Shown: positions 1-5,178, counted from the stretch's first letter. The stretch: DNA of 5,271 nucleotides from an uncultured Oscillospiraceae bacterium (GCA_902497145.1 CABVDR010000108.1:1-5271); one strand, 5' to 3'. Translations and numbers: made by a program. The notes: generated by a model not told the origin, from the sequence alone.

Positions 1-2
1 AA

Positions 3-1409
3 GCAAAAAAAGAGTGTACAAACGCAGAATTTTTTGATACAATATGTGGAGCGACATCAAAACGCCAGGAAGAGGCCGTCCAGCTGGCCGCCCAGTGCGG
101 CGCGATGGTGGTCATCGGCGACCGCCAGAGCTCCAATACCAGGAAGCTGGCGGAGCTCTGCCGGGAAGTCTGTCCATCTGTCCAGCTGATCGAGCGGGCA
201 GATGACCTGGAGTTGTCTCCTCTGCGGGGGACAGAGACTGTCGGTATCACTGCGGGCGCATCCACGCCTGCGTGGATAATAAAGGAGGTCTGTGACAAAA
301 TGAGCGACGAAATCATGGAGATCGAGGAATCCTTCGCTGACATGCTGGAGAGATCGATCAAAACTTTGAATACGGGGGATAAGGTAACTGGCGTTATCAC
401 TGGGATCACGCCGACTGAGATCTATGTGGATCTGGGCACCAAGCACGCCGGCTACATTCCCGTATCCGAGCTGACTGATGACCCCACCGCAAAGGTGGAA
501 GATCTGGTCAAGGTAGGGGACGAGATCGAGACCTTTGTGGTCCGCGTCAACGACCAGGAGGGTGTTGTCACCCTGTCCAAGAAGCGCCTTGACGTGGTCA
601 AGGGCTGGGAGGACGTGGAGGCCGCCCAGGAAGAGCAGACTGTCATGGAGGGCGTCGTCACCGAGGACAACAAGGGCGGCGTTGTGGTGTCCGTAAAGGG
701 CGTGCGGGTCTTCGTTCCCGCCTCCCAGACCGGCCTGCCCCGGGAGACTCCCATGTCCGAGCTGCTGAAGAAGAAGGTTCGCCTGGTCATCACCGAGGTG
801 AACCGTGCCCGTCACCGCGTGGTGGGCTCCATCGCCAAGGTGCAGCGCGCCGAGCGCGCCGCCGCCGCAGAGAAGGTCTGGGCCGAGATCGAGGACGGCA
901 AGCACTACACTGGCGTGGTGAAGTCCCTGACTTCCTACGGCGCTTTCGTGGACATCGGCGGCGTGGACGGCATGGTCCACATCTCCGAGCTGTCCTGGTC
1001 CCGCATCAAGCACCCCTCTGAGGTGGTGAAGGTGGGCGACACCGTGGATGTGTACGTCATCTCCGCTGACTCTGAGAAGAAGAAGATTTCTCTGGGCATG
1101 AAGGATCACAGCCAGGATCCCTGGACTGTGTTCACCAGCACCTATCAGGTGGGCGACGTGGCCAACGTGCGCATCGTGAAGCTGATGACCTTCGGCGCCT
1201 TTGCTGAGATCGTTCCCGGCGTGGACGGCCTGATCCACATCTCCCAGATCGCCGATCACCGCATCGACAAGCCCAGCGACGTGCTGGCTGAGGGCGATAA
1301 GGTGGACGTGAAGATCACCGACGTGGATATGGAGAACAAGAAGGTCTCCCTGTCCATCCGCGCCCTGCTGGAGGCTGCTCCCGCTGAGGAGGAGTCCGAG
1401 GAGGAGTAA
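3..1409 (+). CDS. ispH: IspH (HMBPP reductase)–ribosomal protein S1 fusion, 5'-truncated
   Basis: The frame is open to the left edge, so the N-terminal two-thirds of IspH are missing; 468 residues are visible (numbered from base 3). IspH reduces HMBPP to IPP/DMAPP, the last MEP-pathway step, using a [4Fe-4S] cluster. Residues 1-97 match its C-terminal end: DTICGAT with Cys15 (equivalent to E. coli cluster ligand Cys197), SSN at 43-45 (Ser225/Asn227 region) and TAGAS with Ser87 (Ser269). From about residue 100 the protein is an S1 RNA-binding protein with four S1 domains at roughly 125-196, 212-280, 299-369 and 382-454. The last two are the most canonical (SYGAFVDIGGVDGMVHISEL and TFGAFAEIVPGVDGLIHISQ). 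It ends in an acidic tail (EEESEEE). Four S1 domains is usual in Bacillota, against six in E. coli. IspH–S1 fusions are known in Clostridia. There is no frameshift at the junction. An internal ribosome binding site precedes Met100 (base 300). Stop TAA at 1407-1409. Confidence 0.96.
   Translation, partial: AKKECTNAEFFDTICGATSKRQEEAVQLAAQCGAMVVIGDRQSSNTRKLAELCREVCPSVQLIERADDLELSPLRGTETVGITAGASTPAWIIKEVCDKMSDEIMEIEESFADMLERSIKTLNTGDKVTGVITGITPTEIYVDLGTKHAGYIPVSELTDDPTAKVEDLVKVGDEIETFVVRVNDQEGVVTLSKKRLDVVKGWEDVEAAQEEQTVMEGVVTEDNKGGVVVSVKGVRVFVPASQTGLPRETPMSELLKKKVRLVITEVNRARHRVVGSIAKVQRAERAAAAEKVWAEIEDGKHYTGVVKSLTSYGAFVDIGGVDGMVHISELSWSRIKHPSEVVKVGDTVDVYVISADSEKKKISLGMKDHSQDPWTVFTSTYQVGDVANVRIVKLMTFGAFAEIVPGVDGLIHISQIADHRIDKPSDVLAEGDKVDVKITDVDMENKKVSLSIRALLEAAPAEEESEEE
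281..302 (+). promoter_or_regulatory. Candidate internal ribosome binding site and start for a free S1 protein
   Basis: AAAGGAGGT at 281-289 is a near-perfect Shine-Dalgarno sequence. It lies 10 nt before an in-frame ATG at 300-302 that opens MSDEIMEIEESF, exactly where IspH homology ends and the S1 part begins. Initiation here would give a free four-domain S1 of 369 residues. The caveat is that the same bases encode the conserved IspH C-terminal motif IIKEV (ATA ATA AAG GAG GTC), so the match may be partly forced by protein sequence. No promoter was seen just upstream, so any use would be by internal initiation or re-initiation on the ispH message. Confidence 0.4.
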
Positions 1410-1427
1410 TTCTTCCGCTGTTTTCTC

Positions 1428-1465
1428 AATGCCGCTCCCGGTACATGCCGGGAGCGGCATTTTTA
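1428..1465 (+). terminator. Rho-independent terminator after ispH–rpsA
   Basis: A perfect 14-bp stem, AATGCCGCTCCCGG (1428-1441) with CCGGGAGCGGCATT (1448-1461), encloses a 6-nt loop and runs into TTTT (1461-1464). It starts 18 nt after the S1 stop codon and ends the upstream transcription unit, separating it from the carD promoter. Confidence 0.93.
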
Positions 1466-1528
1466 TGCTTGAAGGAAGGAAAAAAGATTGTAAAGTTTGT
1501 TAAAAGTTCCGGAAATATCACTCAGAAC

Positions 1529-1557
1529 TTGTCAAAAGACCATAACTTGGTTATAAT
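1529..1557 (+). promoter_or_regulatory. Sigma-A promoter of the carD-ispD-ispF unit
   Basis: The -35 box TTGTCA (1529-1534, 5/6 to consensus) and -10 box TATAAT (1552-1557, 6/6) are separated by exactly 17 bp. The sequence upstream of the -35 box is A/T-rich, in contrast to the GC-rich genes, and could act as an UP element. Transcription would start near 1564. The spacer and -10 box contain a short inverted repeat, ATAAC-TTG-GTTAT (1542-1554), and an 8-bp palindrome TTCCGGAA lies at 1507-1514. Either could be an operator, but this is unproven. Confidence 0.85.
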
Positions 1558-1563
1558 GAAAGA

Positions 1564-1736
1564 GAATAAACGTCAGCTGGCGCATGCAGATCCCCTGTGA
1601 CCCCACAGGAGAAAACCAATTAGACCCCCGAAAAACAAAGTGAGGGAACAGAAAAGGAGCTCCGGAGAGAACTGAATCCGCCCAAAGACACCTATGCAGG
1701 TTCAGGCTTTTCCGGACTGAATTGGAGGTGTAGGCG
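1564..1736 (+). promoter_or_regulatory. Long structured 5' leader of carD
   Basis: About 173 nt separate the predicted start site from the TTG start of carD. The main element is an imperfect hairpin. Bases 1661-1669 pair with 1708-1716 (9 bp, two of them G-U); a 2x2 internal loop follows; bases 1672-1678 then pair with 1699-1705 (7 bp, one G-U). The loop contains ACACCT (1688-1693), complementary to AGGTGT at 1726-1731, which overlaps the carD Shine-Dalgarno. A small upstream hairpin, CCTGTG/CACAGG, lies at 1594-1609. No known riboswitch class was recognised. The two short ATG reading frames inside (19 and 8 codons) have no ribosome binding site. Confidence 0.45.
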
Positions 1737-2213
1737 TTGTTTCAGATCGGAGACAAGGTAGTCCACCCCATGCACGGGGCGGGTATCGTGGACAGTATTG
1801 TGCAGAAGAAGGTCAACGGGGTCATGCGGGATTATTACGTGCTCAAGCTGCCGGTGCGGGCCATGGTGGTCATGGTACCTACCCAAAACTGCGAAGAAAT
1901 CGGGGTACGGCCCATCGTGGACAAGGAACAGGCGGACCGGGTCTTAGCAGCGATTCCGGATATCCAGGTGGAGATGACTCAGAACTGGAACCGCCGGTAC
2001 CGGGAGAACATGGAGCGGCTGAAGAGCGGCGATCTGTTTGAGGTGGCCCGGGTGGTCAAGGGGCTGATGCTTCGGGACGTGGACAAAGGACTGTCCACCG
2101 GAGAGCGGAAAATGCTCCACTCTGCCAAACAGATCCTGATCTCCGAGATCGTGATGTGCCAGAGCAGCAGCTACGAGGATGTAGAGGCCCGCATTAACAG
2201 TGCGCTGGCCTGA
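1737..2213 (+). CDS. carD: CarD/CdnL family RNA polymerase-binding transcription regulator
   Basis: The product is 158 aa, close to the 162 aa of Mycobacterium tuberculosis CarD. CarD-family proteins bind the RNA polymerase beta subunit through an N-terminal Tudor-like domain and contact the upstream edge of the promoter bubble through a C-terminal helical domain, altering open-complex stability. Residues 1-60 (FQIGDKVVHPMHGAGIV...) are the polymerase-interaction domain. The C-terminal domain carries NWNRRYRENMERLKSGD (83-99), aligning with the M. tuberculosis NWSRRYKANLEKLASGD segment, so the DNA-wedge tryptophan is kept (Trp84), and GLSTGERKML (118-127) is also conserved. The start is TTG, chosen because GGAGGT (1724-1729) lies 7 nt upstream and the second residue begins the conserved FQIGD. 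It is first in the unit driven by the promoter at 1529-1557. Its influence on neighbouring MEP genes is unknown; the family acts genome-wide. Confidence 0.94.
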   Translation: MFQIGDKVVHPMHGAGIVDSIVQKKVNGVMRDYYVLKLPVRAMVVMVPTQNCEEIGVRPIVDKEQADRVLAAIPDIQVEMTQNWNRRYRENMERLKSGDLFEVARVVKGLMLRDVDKGLSTGERKMLHSAKQILISEIVMCQSSSYEDVEARINSALA

Positions 2214-2244
2214 CATAACCGCAGCTAAGAGACAATAGGATGGG

Positions 2245-2272
2245 AAAGAGGGGCCGGAAGGGCTCCTCTTTT
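2245..2272 (+). terminator. Terminator-like or attenuator hairpin between carD and ispD
   Basis: An 11-bp stem with one G-U pairs 2245-2255 (AAAGAGGGGCC) with 2261-2271 (GGCTCCTCTTT), with a 5-nt loop and a short T run (2269-2272). It ends two bases before the ispD Shine-Dalgarno (2275-2280). The weak T tract suggests partial termination, or a processing or stability element, so that carD could be made in excess of ispD-ispF. No convincing separate ispD promoter was found in the 75-nt gap. Confidence 0.5.
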
Positions 2273-2288
2273 GCAAGGAGTGAGACAT

Positions 2289-3023
2289 ATGGCAGGATTG
2301 CTGTCCCGCCTTGGGCGGAAACAGAAGACACATATCTGGTCGGCGGTGGTGGTGGCCGCCGGGTCCGCCACCCGGATGGAGGGCATCGACAAAGTGCTGG
2401 CCCCTCTGGCTGATGTGCCGGTGCTGGTACGTACTCTGCGGGTGTTCCAGAACTGCGACAACATTACCGAGATTGTGGTGGTTACCCGGGAGGACCTGCT
2501 GGTGGAGGTGAGCCAGCTGTGCAAGGCCTTTGCACTGGACAAAGTGTCTAAAGTGGTGGTGGGCGGCGAGCAGCGGATCCACTCGGTCCTGCGGGGCCTG
2601 CGGGAGGTGCGGGAGGACGCAGAACTTATCGCCATCCAGGACGGCGCCCGGCCCTTCCTCACCCAAGAGGTTTTGGAGGAGGTGCTCTCCAAGGCGGAGG
2701 CCACCGGAGCCGCCGCCCCTGCCATTCCTGTCACCGACACCATCAAGCGCACCGAGAACGGCCTGGCGGTAGAGACCCTGGACCGGGATACCCTCTTTGC
2801 TGTGCAGACGCCTCAGGTGTTTGAGACGGGGCTTATCAAGGCGGCGGTCCAGAAGGCGGTGGAGGACGGCGAGGTGCTCACTGACGACTGCGCCGCCGTG
2901 GAGCGGCTGGGGATGAAGGTATCCCTCACCCAGGGCAGCCGGGAGAACATTAAGATCACCACCCCCCTGGATCTGTTCCTGGGGGAGGCCATTCTGGACG
3001 CCAGAGACGGGAGGCTGCCGTAA
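2289..3023 (+). CDS. ispD: 2-C-methyl-D-erythritol 4-phosphate cytidylyltransferase
   Basis: IspD joins CTP and MEP to give CDP-methylerythritol, the third step of the MEP pathway, in the cytosol. The 244-aa product has the family motifs in order: AAGSATRM (23-30, CTP-binding glycine-rich loop; the usual second Gly is Ala), DKVLAPL (34-40, active-site Lys35), GGEQRIHSV (92-100), IQDGARPFL (116-124), PVTDTIK (147-153), QTPQVF (173-178), TDDCAAVE (198-205) and GSRENIKITTPLDL (216-229). The catalytic core begins near residue 17, so there is a basic N-terminal extension of about 16 residues. ATG 2289 is chosen because AAGGAG (2275-2280) sits 8 nt upstream. An in-frame TTG at 2271 would place that Shine-Dalgarno inside the gene. 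The stop shares one base with the ispF start (TAATG), implying translational coupling. Confidence 0.96.
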   Translation: MAGLLSRLGRKQKTHIWSAVVVAAGSATRMEGIDKVLAPLADVPVLVRTLRVFQNCDNITEIVVVTREDLLVEVSQLCKAFALDKVSKVVVGGEQRIHSVLRGLREVREDAELIAIQDGARPFLTQEVLEEVLSKAEATGAAAPAIPVTDTIKRTENGLAVETLDRDTLFAVQTPQVFETGLIKAAVQKAVEDGEVLTDDCAAVERLGMKVSLTQGSRENIKITTPLDLFLGEAILDARDGRLP

Positions 3024-3502
3024 TGCGGATTGGACATGGATATGACGTACACCGGCTGGTGGAAGGACGTAAACTGATTCTGGGCGGGGTAGAGGTGCCC
3101 CACACCCTGGGACTGCTGGGCCACTCGGACGCCGACGTGCTCACCCACGCAGTGATGGACGCCCTGCTGGGGGCGGCGGCTCTGGGAGACATTGGCCGCC
3201 ACTTCCCGGACACCGACCCGGCTTACAAGGGGGCAGACAGCCTGGTGCTGCTGGACCACGTGATGGCTCTGCTGGAGAAGGCCGGGTGGCAGGTGGGCAA
3301 CGTGGACGCCACCATTCTGGCCCAAAAGCCCAAACTGGCCCCGTACATCGACCAGATGCGGGACAACCTGGCCCGGCGCATGAAGGTGGCTCCAGAACAG
3401 GTGAATGTGAAGGCCACCACGGAGGAAAAGCTGGGCTTTACCGGCGCGGAAGAGGGCATTGCTGCCCATGCAGTGTGTCTGCTGGAGCCAAAAATAAAAT
3501 AA
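3023..3502 (+). CDS. ispF: 2-C-methyl-D-erythritol 2,4-cyclodiphosphate synthase
   Basis: IspF cyclises CDP-ME 2-phosphate to MEcPP with release of CMP, the fifth MEP step; the enzyme is normally a trimer with a zinc site. The protein is 159 aa, the same length as E. coli IspF, and close to it throughout. Metal ligands Asp8, His10 (GYDVH) and His42 are present. So are HSDADV (34-39), GDIGRHFPDTDPAYKGADS (55-73), DATILAQKPK (95-104) and ATTEEKLGFTGAEEGIAAHAV (131-151) with the TTxE nucleotide-binding segment. GGGAGG (3009-3014) lies 8 nt before ATG 3023, inside the end of ispD. IspE, the enzyme that acts between IspD and IspF, is not in the window. No forward terminator follows ispF; a small hairpin at 3503-3516 is followed by A residues instead. 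Confidence 0.97.
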   Translation: MRIGHGYDVHRLVEGRKLILGGVEVPHTLGLLGHSDADVLTHAVMDALLGAAALGDIGRHFPDTDPAYKGADSLVLLDHVMALLEKAGWQVGNVDATILAQKPKLAPYIDQMRDNLARRMKVAPEQVNVKATTEEKLGFTGAEEGIAAHAVCLLEPKIK

Positions 3503-3525
3503 GCCCCCACAGGGGCAAAGAAAAA

Positions 3526-3605
3526 AGTAGAGCATAGACTGGCTCAGGGGAGAAGGACTCGGCATGGTCCCGGCCCCCGAGAAAGGAGCCCAGTCATGCT
3601 CTATT
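3526..3605 (+). promoter_or_regulatory. Stem burying the ribosome binding site and start codon of the DUF3343 gene
   Basis: Bases 3526-3535 (AGTAGAGCAT) pair with 3596-3605 (ATGCTCTATT; 10 bp with one G-U), 3537-3542 (GACTGG) with 3590-3595 (CCAGTC), and 3543-3545 (CTC) with 3586-3588 (GAG). This makes 19 bp interrupted only by a bulged A (3536) and a bulged C (3589). The ATG at 3596 is fully paired and the last three bases of the Shine-Dalgarno AAAGGAG (3582-3588) are in the stem. The 40-nt apical region can form a smaller hairpin, CTCGG (3558-3562) with CCGAG (3577-3581). This resembles a translational OFF switch. No known riboswitch or leader class was recognised. Confidence 0.55.
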
Positions 3606-3850
3606 ATCTTATCATCTGCCGGTCCCTCACCTACGCCCAGCGCACCGCCGCCGCTCTGGGACGGGCAGGGATCACGGCTCATATTTTTCGCACCCCCAGG
3701 CAGATCGCCGGGGAGGGGTGCAGTCACTGTGTAAAAATCCGCCAGAGGGATCTGGAGGACGCCCTGGCAGTGCTCCGCCGGGCAGATCTGTTCCCCAAGC
3801 GTGTCTTTTTGGCCGGAGACGGCGGCGGATACCAGGAGGTGCCCCTGTGA
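3596..3850 (+). CDS. DUF3343 small protein, putative S/Se carrier type
   Basis: An 84-aa protein matching the DUF3343 family by its opening (YYLIICRSLTYAQRTAAALGRAGI), the H-x-F-R-T-P-R segment (29-35) and a cysteine-bearing GCSHC at 41-45. It has no signal peptide or clear membrane segment and is predicted cytosolic. The family is described as putative Se/S carrier-like on the basis of genome context; no reaction is firmly established. Cys42 and Cys45 form a CxxC that could carry persulfide or selenide, bind metal or cycle as a dithiol; this is inference. Cys8 is a third cysteine. ATG 3596 has AAAGGAG 7 nt upstream. The last codons overlap the start of the desulfurase-like gene (GTGA), so the two are probably made together. 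The long stem at 3526-3605 may restrict its translation. Confidence 0.82.
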   Translation: MLYYLIICRSLTYAQRTAAALGRAGITAHIFRTPRQIAGEGCSHCVKIRQRDLEDALAVLRRADLFPKRVFLAGDGGGYQEVPL

Positions 3851-4989
3851 TCTACCTGGACAGTGCGGCAACCACTTTGCAGAAGCCTCCCGAGGTGGCC
3901 CGGGCCACGGCCTGGGCCATCAACCATCTGGCCAGCCCTGGACGGGGCGGCCATTCCGCCGCCATGGCTGCGGCGGATACCGCTTTTGCCTGCCGCCAGG
4001 CAGCGGCAGAGCTGTTCCACCTCTCCGACCCGGAGCAGGTGGTCTTTACCTTCAACGCCACTCACGGATTAAATATCGCCATCAAGACCTTGGTGCGGCC
4101 GGGGAGTACCGTGGTCATTTCAGGCTACGAGCACAACGCCGTTACCCGGCCGCTGCACGCCATCCCTAACGTCACCGTCCGGGTGGCAGAAAGTCCCCTC
4201 TTTGACCAGCGCGGGGCGGTGGAGGCCTTCTGCCGGGCCATTACCCCGGAAGTGTCCGCCGTGATCTGCTGCCACGTGTCCAACGTGTTCGGCTTTATCC
4301 TGCCGGTGGAGGAGATCGCCCGGCTGTGCCGGGAGCGGCGGGTACCCCTTATTGTGGACGCATCCCAGTCCGCAGGGTGTGTTCCCGTGGACATGGAGGC
4401 ACTGGGGGCGGCCTTTATCGCCATGCCGGGGCACAAAGGACTCTACGGCCCCCAGGGTACCGGACTGCTCTTATGCGGAGACACTCTGCCCCAGCCTCTG
4501 CTGGAGGGAGGCACCGGGTCTGCTTCCCTGGTGCAGACCATGCCCGATTTTCTGCCGGACCGACTGGAGGCAGGTACCCACAATGTAGCGGGGATTGCCG
4601 GGCTGCTGGCGGGACTGAAATTTGTCAAGCGCAGCGGCGTGGAGAACATCGGCCGCCGGGAGGGGGAACTGATCCGCCGCTTTGGTGCAGAGCTGGAGAG
4701 TATCCCCGGCGTTACCGCATTCCGCGCCCGGGATCCCCAGGCTCAGGCGGGGGTCCTGTCCCTCCAGATGGACAGCATGGACTGCGAGGAACTGGGGGAG
4801 CGGCTGGGCCGTCAGGGCATCGCGGTGCGGGCAGGGCTCCACTGTGCGCCCCTGGCCCACAAAACGGCGGGCACCCTGGAGCGTGGGACCGTACGGGTAA
4901 GCGTCTCCGCTTTCAATCAGCCCCAGGAACTGCGGGTGCTGGCAAACCGCCTGCGGCAGCTTCGGCGCAGCGGCTGCGCCAGAGGGTAA
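3847..4989 (+). CDS. Cysteine desulfurase-like class V aminotransferase-fold PLP enzyme
   Basis: A 380-aa PLP enzyme of the NifS/SufS/selenocysteine-lyase superfamily, most like the short-N-terminus 'cysteine desulfurase family protein' clade (TIGR01977 type), whose physiological substrate is unsettled. Visible motifs are YLDSAATT (3-10), the HN pair in YEHNAVTRP (94-102), CCHVSNVFG (141-149), PLP-contacting Asp171 in DASQSAG, GHKGLYGPQGTG (195-206) with Schiff-base Lys197, EAGTHNVAGIAGL (241-253) and VRAGLHCAPLAH (327-338), where Cys333 aligns with the SufS/CsdA catalytic cysteine. The start is GTG 3847: AGGAGGT (3834-3840) lies 6 nt upstream, the family fold starts at once (MIYLDSAATT), and it overlaps the DUF3343 stop by four bases. 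The frame stays open upstream to ATG 3718, but that part reads through DUF3343 out of frame and is not protein-like. The likely role is mobilising sulfur or selenium from Cys/Sec, perhaps onto the DUF3343 partner. Confidence 0.9.
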   Translation: MIYLDSAATTLQKPPEVARATAWAINHLASPGRGGHSAAMAAADTAFACRQAAAELFHLSDPEQVVFTFNATHGLNIAIKTLVRPGSTVVISGYEHNAVTRPLHAIPNVTVRVAESPLFDQRGAVEAFCRAITPEVSAVICCHVSNVFGFILPVEEIARLCRERRVPLIVDASQSAGCVPVDMEALGAAFIAMPGHKGLYGPQGTGLLLCGDTLPQPLLEGGTGSASLVQTMPDFLPDRLEAGTHNVAGIAGLLAGLKFVKRSGVENIGRREGELIRRFGAELESIPGVTAFRARDPQAQAGVLSLQMDSMDCEELGERLGRQGIAVRAGLHCAPLAHKTAGTLERGTVRVSVSAFNQPQELRVLANRLRQLRRSGCARG

Positions 4990-4992
4990 ACG

Positions 4993-5024
4993 AAAACCCC
5001 GGGCCGGAATGTCCGGCACCGGGG
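4993..5024 (-). terminator. GC-rich hairpin after the desulfurase gene, terminator-like on the minus strand
   Basis: CCCCGGGCCGG (4997-5007) pairs with CCGGC-A-CCGGGG (5013-5024): 11 bp with one bulged A and a 5-nt loop. On the plus strand no T tract follows, so it is not a classic terminator for the desulfurase gene. On the minus strand the stem is followed by TTTT (complement of 4993-4996), so it could stop leftward transcription coming from the tRNA side. It could also act as a 3'-end-stabilising structure for the plus-strand message. Confidence 0.4.
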
Positions 5025-5033
5025 CAGTATGAG

Positions 5034-5178
5034 GCGGCCTTGTACAGAAGAGGAACGGCCCTTCTGGGCCGCGGCGCGTTTGCGCCGTTACAAGCGTTTT
5101 CGCCTGGGCGAAAACCTTGGTGCAGGCGGAATTCACTTCCGCCGAGCATTGAAATGAGCCTATGGCTCTAAATGGCTC
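5034..5178. repeat. Cluster of short hairpins: candidate structured RNA or small dispersed repeat
   Basis: This non-coding stretch is packed with inverted repeats: CGGCCC-TTCT-GGGCCG (5056-5071), CGGCGC-GTTT-GCGCCG (5072-5087), GTTTTCGC-CTGG-GCGAAAAC (5096-5115), GGCGGAA-TTCAC-TTCCGCC (5125-5143) and GAGCC-TAT-GGCTC (5156-5168). CTTGTA (5039-5044) pairs with TACAAG (5089-5094), closing a three-way junction around the first two. A direct repeat ATGGCTC lies at 5162-5168 and 5172-5178. Paired arms are Watson-Crick, so the sense strand cannot be told. A competing fold pairs GCGGCC (5034-5039) and CAGAAG (5045-5050) with the contiguous 5061-5072. No terminal inverted repeats, target-site duplication or transposase were found. 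Confidence 0.5.

Noticed and set aside
57..1460. Long minus-strand open reading frame (467 codons) antisense to the ispH–S1 gene.
   Set aside because: It lies opposite a clear conserved gene, is low-complexity and rich in Leu/His/Asp/Gly as expected from reversed GC-rich codons, has no recognisable domain, and begins inside the terminator stem region.
1584..1643. A 19-codon ATG reading frame in the carD leader (and an 8-codon one at 1694-1720), considered as leader peptides.
   Set aside because: Neither has a Shine-Dalgarno sequence, a run of regulatory codons or a placement that clearly controls the hairpin.
2271..2288. Alternative ispD start at TTG 2271.
   Set aside because: The ribosome binding site AAGGAG (2275-2280) would fall inside the gene; it is correctly spaced for ATG 2289, and the added residues are not part of the IspD core.
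3503..3595. A separate sigma-A promoter for the DUF3343/desulfurase pair.
   Set aside because: No -35/-10 pair with acceptable spacing was found in the gap; co-transcription with ispF or a promoter inside ispF remains possible.
3718..3846. Upstream extension of the desulfurase-like gene to ATG 3718.
   Set aside because: The extra 43 residues overlap the DUF3343 gene out of frame and do not resemble the family, whereas GTG 3847 has a strong Shine-Dalgarno 6 nt upstream and starts directly at the conserved N-terminus.
2813..3871. Minus-strand open reading frame (352 codons) antisense to the end of ispD, ispF and the DUF3343 gene.
   Set aside because: It is antisense to well-supported genes, has no domain, and its openness is explained by GC-rich codon composition.
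5034..5178. CRISPR array or insertion sequence as an explanation of the hairpin cluster.
   Set aside because: The hairpins differ from each other, so there are no regularly spaced identical repeats, and no transposase, terminal inverted repeats or target-site duplication is visible.
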